This document shows positions 56,077-64,000 of a DNA stretch of 64,000 bases, in pieces (position 1 is the first letter of the stretch; each line of letters starts with the position of its first letter). The stretch is from Ceratobasidium sp. AG-K (taxonomy: Eukaryota > Basidiomycota > Agaricomycetes > Cantharellales > Ceratobasidiaceae). Under the pieces are notes generated by a model. It did no database searches. It was given only the letters and a program-made list of their open reading frames with translations, and had not been told where the DNA came from. The position numbers and the translations under genes were made by a program. The stretch spans positions 496,001-560,000 of the forward strand of contig JAWNGF010000009.1 of the NCBI GenBank assembly GCA_037039685.1, given 5' to 3'.

Positions 56077-56574
56077 GCTTGCTTCGCAATGTTGCAACCT
56101 GCTAATGCCAATGGTTGACAACCACTAATGGCCTTTGAGATGTGGGAACAATATGTGATAAGTCTTCTAAGACGCTATCACCAAGGTGGATGAATGCTAG
56201 TCTTGTCAGTACAAGTCACTAGCTCCTAAGTCCAAGTGGCTGCGCTAAAGGCTAAGTAGCCAAGTGCCTCTGATCACACTGCAGGGAGAGTTGATGAGGT
56301 GAAGCAAGCTGGGGGTGACCATGCTTGCAAGCCAGTATATATACTCAGAAAACAGGTGAGTCATGGTAAACACATGAGTTTCACATCTGAGTCAAAGTTT
56401 GAGTCATAAAGGGGGCTGCGCAGGCCAGCCAATAGAAAACAGCATGAGTCATATGACTCATGGTGACACATCATCCATACACCTCACTAAACAAAGGGGA
56501 GGGCTCAACAAAGAGAAAGGGTGCTTAAGGCGCCAGTACAAGCCACAAGTCTGCAAACAGAGACAGAGGGAGGG

Positions 56575-58138
56575 ATGGGTCTCAACACCAAGCCAGAAGA
56601 TGATGATGACAGTGACACTGAGGATCCCCTTGCACAAAGTGAGTTCTCCTTTCATTTGCTCTTTTCTTTTTTTCTTTTCTTGTTTCTTTATTTATTCATT
56701 TATCTCTCTGTCTTCTGCATGTGCAAATTGCTTTGATAATCACCTTCCACCTTTTACAGTTACACAAATGGAGGCTGAGCTCAGTCTTGCCTGTCTGCAG
56801 ATAGCTAACTACAAACACAATGGTGTTGTAGCAACCCCTGGTGCCTTGGGCTTGAATGCTGGGTCCTCAAGCAGCAAGAAGGACAAGAAAAACAAGAAGA
56901 AAGAAGGTTCAAGCAGGTGCAATGTTATTCCCTACCCAGAGGAAAAACAAAGGTGAACACCAGGCAGTGGAAACAGTGGCTGGGGTGGGAAAACCCCCAG
57001 TGGTTGCGCACACTGGTAAGCTCTTGTATTACCCAACTGCTGGTCCGATAACTTAAGATTGCCATCCAGGCAATCAAGCACAAGCCAATCAACCATGCTG
57101 CCCTCAATCTCAATGTTGTTTATCAATGCCAATCGCCATGGGATGTTGCCTTAACCTTGAATCCAGTGAGACTCTACTTTCATACCTGATTTGGTTGTCA
57201 TACTATCTACTTTTTAGTTCCACAAGAAAGTCCCTGAGTTTGACACATTTGAACAGAACTGGGGTGCTGAGCAGCTACTCCAGGAGACTTTCAACCACCG
57301 TCGTCTACACCATCTCCAGTTGATGAACACCTCAGCTTTGTCTTTGACCTCATCTGCATCCTCTGTAGGTTCCAACAACTCTGACTCTGGCAAGTCCAAC
57401 AACTTGGACAGCACTCTGCCCACCAAGAAACAAAGGGTCAGCAAAGGCAACAGTAAAGAGAAGAAGCACAAACTTGAGCCCACAAGAAACACCAATGCTG
57501 TGAAGGGCACTTCACATTCAACTTTGAAATGGAAGGAAGAATTGACTCACACAAAGGAGCTGGTGTCACAACCCTTCTATGCAAGTTGACTGATGTCTGT
57601 GTCCATTTGCTCCTTATAGGCCTGGGGTTGTGGCCCAAGGCCCCTCCAATGAACTTTGGCTTCTGGCTGCTTGTCCTATGTCTCCTTTGTTCTGCTTTCC
57701 TTTGTTCACATTTTCTTTGTGTCTGCTTCCTTTGAGCTTGCGCAGTCTTAAGCTGCTTCCTTTCTCTTTTGTCTTGCAACTTCCTTTCTTGGCAAGTTAT
57801 GTTCCTTTATAGGACATGACTCATAGAGCTTTCTGATTGGATGGTTTGTATGACTTGTTTCTTGGCATGAGTATGACTCATGCCTTGTTCTGAATATATA
57901 ATGAGGCAACAACAAGCATGGTATCCCCATCTTGTTTTGCCTTGTCATTCCCCCAACAAACAGTTCCTCACTGAGTTTCCCTTAGGGTTACCTTGGATCC
58001 TCAGGTCTTAGTGCCATTCACAGTCTACAGTCAACAGTCTTTTGGGTGCCAAGTCTCTTTAAAGTCTTAACTTGCACACATACAGTTATAGTCGGCAACC
58101 ATCAGAGAGTTGGGTTGCAACAGCTGGAGCTGCCTTAG
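56575..58138 (+). pseudogene. Unrecognised spliced gene, interrupted near its 3' end by a solo LTR
   Basis: ATG 56575 opens MGLNTKPEDDDDSDTEDPLA. A GTGAGT/TTTTACAG intron (56640 to about 56758) joins it to TQMEAELSLACLQIANYKHN and a Lys/Ser tract (SSSSKKDKKNKKKE). Further exons, with GT-AG introns, read AIQAIKHKPINHAALNLNVV, QSPWDVALTLNP, KKVPEFDTFEQNWGAEQLLQ and TLPTKKQRVSKGNSKEKKHK. Removing the solo LTR and one target copy lets the frame end E-L-E-L-P-stop at 58136-58138; with the LTR present the frame stops inside it. Acidic and lysine-rich tracts suggest a nuclear protein, but I know no family. It might be a multicopy gene or part of a DNA transposon. Confidence 0.45.
57564..58122 (+). 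repeat. Solo LTR, family A
   Basis: 559 bp from TGTCACAACCC to GGGTTGCAACA, ends that are nearly inverted repeats, flanked by GCTGG (57559-57563 and 58123-58127). It carries a TATA box (GAATATATAATGAGG) and matches LTR A copy 1 at 32267. Confidence 0.82.
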
Positions 58139-58278
58139 AGGCTCTGTACCATATGCTAAGTTGCAAGTGCAACCTTAGCGACCTTATGACAATGGCCTGG
58201 GGCCCACTTAGTGTTGAGATGATGGCCTAAAGGCCTAGTGACTTACTTGCACTTGAGGGGAGAGATGACAAGGCAAAG

Positions 58279-58736
58279 TGTCGTGAGCCTTGCTCACTCC
58301 ATCAAACTTGTCTGCATCTTGTCCTGTCTTGTGGCTGTGTATGTTATGTTTTGTTTCTCTCTTTCCACCGCATTGCCACCTCCTTGTGGTTTTCCTGTTA
58401 CATTGTGTAACGCAGCTGTGCTTTATATAAGTCATGTCTGTTCATACAGCATGACTCATATGGACACTCCTGATTGGTAGACTGCTATGACTCTTGTGGC
58501 TGCGCTTTGTATGACTCGGCCTACTTTTATATATATATAGAGGACCAACAAGCCTGGTAACCCCAGCTTGTTTTGTCTTGTCAAACATCCCTTTTGAGTA
58601 ACACTTTGAATCACCCCTACCCTCAAGAGCCTACAGACACTTAAGTGTGTTGTGGTTCAAGAGGTTGCTGAGGTCTTAGTGCCCTCCACTCTCCATCGCA
58701 GCTTGTCTCATAGCCATCAAGAAGAAGCTTACAACA
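58279..58736 (+). repeat. Element 5 5' LTR (family B)
   Basis: 458 bp from TGTCGTGAGCC to GCTTACAACA, with TATATATATATAG and the self-primer AGCTTGTTTTGT at 58565-58576. Confidence 0.92.
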
Positions 58737-58738
58737 TT

Positions 58739-58750
58739 ACAAAACAAGCT
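58739..58750 (+). other. Element 5 primer-binding site (self-priming type)
   Basis: ACAAAACAAGCT, 2 nt after the LTR, perfectly complementary to 58565-58576 in the LTR; same 12-mer as E1. Confidence 0.74.
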
Positions 58751-58758
58751 TAACAAAC

Positions 58759-60771
58759 ATGTCCATCCAGGAGGACAGAGGATCACACCTCTCATCACCA
58801 CTGCCAACAAGGAGAGGACCCAGTAGGGCTGCAAGACCCACAAGTTCTCTCAATGAACAAGATATTGCACAAGCATGGGCTGGAGGACCAGCAAGGTCTT
58901 GTCCACAGAGTCAAGCTTCTATGCCTGGAACATTCAATGCCAAAAACACGTTGGTCATTCAAGAAGAATCTACAATTGTCAATAGGGAACCAGGGGATAT
59001 TACCTATGATCCCACACCAACCACAATTTGAATTCCTATCTCTAACACAAGTCCTGGGCCCTTGCGCCCACTATGGCCCATGGGACCCAGAAGACAGTTT
59101 TTCTTGCCCCAACCTGAAGCTCATGGAGGCCTGTCTCTTGTCCCTATTAGACCTCCTCCCACACCACACATCCCCAATGCTCCTCAGGTTCCCCAAATTG
59201 GGGGAACCATTACCAATGCAGGACCAATCCCAATGAATTCTCAAGCAGTGACACCTGTGATTCTGGCACCACCTTACGTTCCACAAGGGTACTCCCAACC
59301 ATTGATTCCTCAACAATCAAGTGTTGAAAACCCAGGCAATCCAGGAAGCTCAAGCTCCAGTTCAAGTTCCAGCAATAGAACAGTAATCAGCAACCTAGAC
59401 AATCTGGATGATCTTCATGAAGGAAGGCACAATGCACTCATCAGGATCATTGATGGAATGAGAGTCACAATTGACCAAAGACTAAGTGGTCTAGAACAAG
59501 CCACCCAAGTCCTAGCAAACAATCAGCAAATCTTTAATAATTCCATCAACACCCTAGAAACCACTCTCACAGACATTCTCAATGCTGCAAGGAACAGCAA
59601 ACATAACACCTTCCTAGTTGGACAAGATGTCACCCGACTTTGAAACAAAGTTACAAACACGCAAGGACTTGTAAACAATTTATGCAAAGAACTCAACACC
59701 ACCAGGCAAGGACAACTCAAATGGAATGAAGCCATAACACAAGGCTTGGAGAACCTGCAACAAGAAGGAACTGCCAATACTATGCGAATCACCACAATAC
59801 AAGAAACTATCAACAATCTTCGAGAAGAAATGGACGAAGCATCATTACACGCTGAAAATCCATCTAGACAATCAAATTCCCCATTGCATCCGGAAGCCGA
59901 ATCAACCCGAATTGACAAATTAGAACAAAGGCTCCAACGCCTCACCAAAAATCCTAACACTGGCAGGGGATCTTGTTGTCCTAAAGTCACACAACCAGAA
60001 CCCTTTGACGGAAAAAAGGGGGAAGGAGCTGAAATGTTCATCACACAAATGGAAAGCTATTTCGTCCAATTAGGCAATCAATACAATTCTCATGAAGAAT
60101 GGATCCGCAAAGCACTTGCCAACTTCAAATCTGAAAACAAGGCGACTACTCATTGGGCACAAGTATTACTACAATCACTAAACCAGGGAGAAAATAACGA
60201 AAACCTAGTCTCATGGGGAAGCTTCAAGGCCCATTTCATGGAACAATTCAGCAACCCAAACAAGAAAGCAAAGGCCAAAGCCAATACCCGGAAATGCAAG
60301 CAGAACAATTTGGTAGCAAACTATGCTTCTGAATTCCAATATTTATTGGTCGATGTGAACTGGGGACAGGAAGCCCTGATCAACCAATTCAAGGAAGGGC
60401 TGAAACCTGAAGTAAAGACCAAGCTAGCCTGGTTTGAGTTAACCCTAATTAACAAAGATGGAACGGAGCAGGAGCTATCTCTGGACCAGTGGATCTCAAT
60501 CGCAATCTCCATTGATCAAAAGCTACAGGCAATCAGGAATACCATGGGAAGAAAAACAATAGCTCCATCATCCAATTCCACAAAAAGACTCCTTGACAAC
60601 ATTTACAAAGCAAGGATCTCTTCCAAAAGATGCCTGAAATGTGGATCAGATAAACACATGCTAGCAAAATGTCCAGAAAAGGAGTGGAAGAAGGAAGAAC
60701 CAGGGCTGAAAGGACAAGAAGGAAAAATTGAGGATGAACCAGAATCAGGAAAAGACAGGGTCTCCCTCTAA
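58759..60771 (+). pseudogene. Element 5 gag, two TGA codons
   Basis: ATG 58759 opens MSIQEDRGSHLSSPLPTRRG. It aligns throughout with E1 gag: GGTITNAGPIPMNSQAVTP, VIDGMRVT-like IIDGMRVTIDQRLSGLEQAT, FDGKKGEGAEMFITQMESYF and HFMEQFSNPNKKAKAKANTR, ending with the zinc knuckle CLKCGSDKHMLAKC. TGA at 59029-59031 lies where E1 has CGC, and TGA at 59641-59643 where E1 has CGA. The gag stop TAA (60769-60771) is followed by pol in the -1 frame, as in E1. Confidence 0.9.
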
Positions 60772-60773
60772 CT

Positions 60774-61374
60774 GTGTGTGGAGAGACCAAGGAACCAGTA
60801 ATGGATACAATGTACCTTAGAGCAACCGGTGAATCAACAATTGTTTACACCAACATTACTGGAATCACAGAACCCATAGCCACTCTCATCAATTCAGGAG
60901 CCTCAAAAAATTTCATCGACATCACATGGGCCCAAAGAAACAACATTATACTAAAGGAACTCCCAACACCACAAAAAGTTATTGGAATCCAAGGGAAGGA
61001 ACTTACACACCAAATTTGTTTCAAGGCAGATCTAAAATTTGACCTCAAAGGAAAAGAATTCCAACAAAGTTTCTTTGCAATGCCAACAGGAGAAACAGAC
61101 ATCATCTTGGGACTAGGATGGCTAGAAGAAGCCACCCCTGTCATTGATTGGCACTCAAAAACTATCTCATGGCAACCAGACTCTATTGTTGGAAGAATTG
61201 CCAAAATAGAAGACATACTGGAAGAATTCAAAGACATTGCAGAAGTCTTCAGTGAAGAAAAATTCAGATGTATTCCAGACCATTGACCCTACGACTGTTC
61301 CATTGACTTGGTAGAAGGAGCAGAACTTCCTAAACCGGCTAGGCCCATCCCGCTGTCTCCTGCAGAATCTATTG
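60774..61374 (+). pseudogene. Element 5 pol, protease region only
   Basis: Aligns with the start of E1 pol: MYLRATGESTIVYTNITGIT, then the protease active site reads LINSGASKNF, with Asn in place of the catalytic Asp of E1 (LIDSGASKNF). TGA at 61284-61286 follows IPDH, where E1 has CGT. The alignment stops at PLSPAESI where the family-C LTR begins. Confidence 0.88.
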
Positions 61375-61649
61375 TGTCACAACCCTAGTTGAACCTTGGA
61401 GGCCAAGACTCCACAGGCAGTGAGGATGGGGGTTGGGGCAACAACAAGGGTCAAATGTATGGCGCTGAGGCCTAAGTGAGTCACGCGATGAGTGATGGGG
61501 AAAACAACAAGAGAACAAGTCTTGTAGAGACAAGACTTGGGTTGCTGGTATATATACTATCTAGTGTGGCTATGTACAATAGATAGAAGGCGACAAGGGA
61601 GAGAACAAGGAAAAAGCAAGAGTCAGAAAGAAGCGCAGGCAAGACAAAG
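61375..61649 (-). repeat. Family-C LTR fragment cut by Element 6
   Basis: Matches the left ~275 bp of the E2 LTRs (TGTCACAACCCTAG... through the CTGGTATATATAC TATA region on the minus strand). It inserted into E5 pol and is broken at 61649 by E6; the rest should lie past the window end. Confidence 0.82.
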
Positions 61650-62063
61650 TGTCATGAGCTGACTAAACTCAGACATTTTATTCTGATTTTATATCTTTTT
61701 TTCCGAACACTTTCCTTTTTTGGTACAAATGTCCTCTGGCGCTTAACTTGTATCATGTGATGTATTTGTCTTTTCATTTGATATTGGTGATGCTTCCGGA
61801 ACTTCCAGAATGTCGAGTCATATCTCTTATCTCGCTTATCATTGGTTGTACTCGGCTTTCCCACACTGATAGATGATGACATGGCCTTGATCCCTCATGT
61901 ATATAAACCCAGGGGTCAAGCCGGTTAACGACAAGGCTTGACCTCCTCTCCACTAGGACTTGCTCAATCAAATCCTCTTACTATCACTACTCCTTGGGTT
62001 CTAAGACTTGTCTAAGTCGAACCCCTTAACCTTTTATATACCTAATTGACCTGAGTCGGGACA
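61650..62063 (+). repeat. Element 6 5' LTR (family D)
   Basis: 414 bp from TGTCATGAGCTGAC to GAGTCGGGACA. Contains TATATAAA and, downstream, the self-primer AAGGCTTGACCT at 61933-61944. Confidence 0.92.
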
Positions 62064-62065
62064 TT

Positions 62066-62077
62066 AGGTCAAGCCTT
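62066..62077 (+). other. Element 6 primer-binding site (self-priming type)
   Basis: AGGTCAAGCCTT, 2 nt after the LTR, perfectly complementary to 61933-61944 in the LTR. Confidence 0.74.
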
Positions 62078-62548
62078 TAAAAAAGCATCAGCCTTAAAGC
62101 TCCTGCTTTTCCACCAAGTAGATAGAACGTACACGGGAAAACAGGCATAGTACAACAGACAAAGAGCTATACTTGATATAGACCAGTAGTCCCACATCGC
62201 TATACACTGTCAGTGAACCCAATTGTTATCCTCTTTCGGGTCATAGCGGCTTTAGTCAGCTAAATACACCCTTACTCTGTTATACACTGTCGCTATCACG
62301 CCCGCCCAAGGCTGTTGATAACTGATAAGATCAGATAAGGAGTATATAAAGCAAAAGCTTAGTGTCTAGCACCCTTCACATCCAAATCAACATCTCAAGG
62401 AAGCCAGATCCTCTCAAACAAAACTGGAAAGTGGTCGGAGCACCACCCAAGTTAACACTCTCATCCATCAAGAACCCCATTAACTTGTCGTTTCCATCAG
62501 TACGCACTAAAAAGGAACTAATTAGTAACTAACTAATTAACCTTAAAA

Positions 62549-63163
62549 GTGTTCCCCGCATTTTTTAGCCTATGCGAAGCAGTCTTTAGACTAAAAGATT
62601 TCGTACTTGATCTAGACACCAAAGTCAACAAATTAAATAGTCGAATTGAAGTACTAGAAGAAGATCAAGTCGAACAAGCAGAGGATTTAAGGGTTGAACA
62701 TACCAGAAACAACAAAAACCAGAATCAACTTGAAGCCAATTATCAATCTCTTCATTCAAGGCTCGAGTTCATCGAAATTAACCTTGACAACACAAACAAG
62801 CAACAAGCCAATCAAGATCGTGTCCAAAGCATAAATCTAGCTGACACCAATATTGAAGTCGAGCGCTTGCAAGAACAAACCCGCGTCTTGATCGAAAATT
62901 GCGACCAACTTATTAAAATCCAAGAAAAACACACTCAAAAGGTCAAAAACCTCATCAACAACAACAAATGTCAGTGGCGTACTATCAAAACCCTTAAAGA
63001 CAAAATCAAGGGCAAATACTGTCATCTCGCAGCAGAAGTGCGTATTCCTATTAACCAGGATTACCGCCTCCTAAATCACCTTAATACCATTGCACCCAAC
63101 CCTTTTCAGTGGGACCAAGACCTCAACTCACACAGGAACAACACAGGGAACAGCTTAGACTAG
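62549..63163 (+). CDS. Element 6 coiled-coil ORF upstream of gag, intact but without AUG
   Basis: A 200-residue open frame reading SLCEAVFRLKDFVLDLDTKV, NSRIEVLEEDQVEQAEDLRV, FIEINLDNTNKQQANQDRVQ, EVERLQEQTRVLIENCDQLI and QKVKNLINNNKCQWRTIKTL: long heptad helices of a coiled coil. It is not part of the usual Gypsy gene set. The only in-frame starter is GTG at 62549; upstream lies TAACTAACTAATTAACC and then GCATTTTTTAG, which look like branch site and acceptor of an intron, with a GTACGC donor at about 62500. The same ORF occurs, broken, in E3. Confidence 0.55.
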   Translation: MFPAFFSLCEAVFRLKDFVLDLDTKVNKLNSRIEVLEEDQVEQAEDLRVEHTRNNKNQNQLEANYQSLHSRLEFIEINLDNTNKQQANQDRVQSINLADTNIEVERLQEQTRVLIENCDQLIKIQEKHTQKVKNLINNNKCQWRTIKTLKDKIKGKYCHLAAEVRIPINQDYRLLNHLNTIAPNPFQWDQDLNSHRNNTGNSLD

Positions 63164-63384
63164 AGTCCCTAAAACTCTTTATTGAAGACGTTCATCGTAA
63201 CTACATATACAAACAGTATGACAAACTAGGAGTAATCAACGCGTTGTTCTTGGAGGACAAAAATCTTGAATTGGTATTTTTGAGAAGTTTGCGCATCATT
63301 AAAGACAGAAGGGTTTGAAGAAGAATCCGTGATATTTTGTACAGCCTTGGATCCCAATAAATCTACCTTTTTCCCCGCTCCAAT

Positions 63385-64000
63385 ATGTCGAGAGCCCCAT
63401 CACCTAGTCAAGGGGGATTTACCCAAATTTCAGCAACATCCGGGCCCAATGTAGTTGCACATGCAATCAATGCCTTAATAGACGAAGTGCGAAAAATTAA
63501 CGGTCATATTAATGCCTTAAATGATATCACCTCCACCCTAGAACAGGGAATCGATAATAACGTTGCAGATATCATTACAATTCAAAATCAAACTGCACAA
63601 ATTGCACCCCTTCACCAATTAATGAATGCAGTGTCTCAGTCACTTGCAAACCTGGATGCAACACCCTCCACCACTGCGTCAACAACCACCCCAGGATACA
63701 AACTCAAAATGCATCCCCCAGAAGAATTTTCTGGAGATGTAGATAAATTTGATGAGTTTAAGTCGCAATGTACTTTGTACATAAATCATACATCCCCACA
63801 AGCAACCACAGAACAAAAAATCACTTATATCATGGGTTATTGCAAGGGGCCTGCCTATGTATGGATGCAACCTGGAATTGATGTAGACACGGCAAGAAGG
63901 GGAGCAACAAATTGGCTACACGACATGGATGAATTCTGGAACAAAATGCAAGCTAGGTTTGGCAATGTTCACAAGATCGACTGATATAGACAACTATACA
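63385..64000 (+). pseudogene. Element 6 gag, partial, TGA near the window end
   Basis: ATG 63385 opens MSRAPSPSQGGFTQISATSG and follows E3 gag closely: KMHPPEEFSGDVDKFDEFKS, GYCKGPAYVWMQPGIDVDTA and WNKMQARFGNVHKID. TGA at 63982-63984 lies where E3 has CAA (Gln). The rest of gag is outside the window. Confidence 0.88.

Larger units (their letters stand above)
58279..61374 (+). mobile_element. Element 5 (E5): Ty3/Gypsy chromovirus of the Element 1 family, 3' part displaced
   Basis: A 458-bp 5' LTR, primer-binding site, gag and the start of pol closely follow E1. At 61374 pol is cut by a family-C LTR, and the rest would lie beyond the window. It carries at least three TGA codons. Confidence 0.9.
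61650..64000 (+). mobile_element. Element 6 (E6): Ty3/Gypsy chromovirus of the Element 3 family, runs off the window
   Basis: 414-bp 5' LTR (61650-62063), primer-binding site, leader, coiled-coil ORF and gag, in the same order as E3. The 5-bp sequence before it is CAAAG; its duplicate should lie after the 3' LTR outside the window. Confidence 0.9.

Noticed and set aside
34192..63984. TGA read as a sense codon (selenocysteine or code change) in the elements
   Set aside because: Host genes in the window use TGA as a true stop, and sister copies have Arg or Gln codons at the same sites, so point mutation is the simpler view.

Overview
The window is fungal nuclear DNA, most likely from an Agaricomycete of the Rhizoctonia/Ceratobasidium type. 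Genes are broken by many 45-70 nt GT-AG introns, some flank very small exons. A fungal NACHT-WD40 (STAND) gene is present. The last ~31 kb is a pile of Ty3/Gypsy chromoviruses. The species is inferred from gene style, not shown. Coordinates of spliced genes are outer CDS limits; exon joins were worked out by eye from splice signals, reading frame and family conservation.

Bases 1-30,534 are gene-rich and look single-copy: a Pep12-type syntaxin (+, 5' end missing), a small membrane protein (+), a secreted CAP/PR-1 protein (+), a BTB protein (+), a base-exchange phosphatidylserine synthase (-), histone H4 (+), methylthioribulose-1-phosphate dehydratase of methionine salvage (-), a small helical protein (-), a 57-residue protein (-), a secreted Vps62-domain protein (-), AMP deaminase (-), a secreted RlpA/barwin-like protein (+), TAF6 (-) and a large NACHT protein with 14 WD40 repeats (-). 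These are mostly unrelated housekeeping and secreted functions with no operon logic. The PS synthase and H4 genes share a 263-bp divergent promoter.

Bases 30,535-64,000 are almost entirely retrotransposons inserted into one another. Element 2 (E2, minus, 32667-47042) sits in an LTR of family A and is itself split by Element 1 (E1, plus, 34607-41833). Element 3 (E3, minus, 48053-54995) splits the gag of a decayed Element 4 (E4, minus). A solo LTR (55619-56076) and another solo LTR (57564-58122) follow, the latter inside the last codons of an unrecognised spliced gene. Element 5 (E5, plus, from 58279) is cut at 61374 by a family-C LTR, which is cut at 61649 by Element 6 (E6, plus, running off the window). 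Most insertions have clean 5-bp target duplications: GTCTG, GTTTA, CTCAG, GCTTG and GCTGG.

The main points of interest lie in the retroelements. Three LTR families each carry a 12-nt primer-binding site complementary to their own predicted mRNA 5' end, and the two sites co-vary between families, which is the hallmark of Tf1/sushi self-priming. E1 and E2 carry an extra intact ORF overlapping the 3' end of pol, with IDLT-plus-acidic SUMO-interaction-like motifs. E2 repeats its polypurine tract twice inside pol. Twelve of fourteen internal stop codons are TGA, mostly where arginine (CGA) is expected, which points to CpG deamination.
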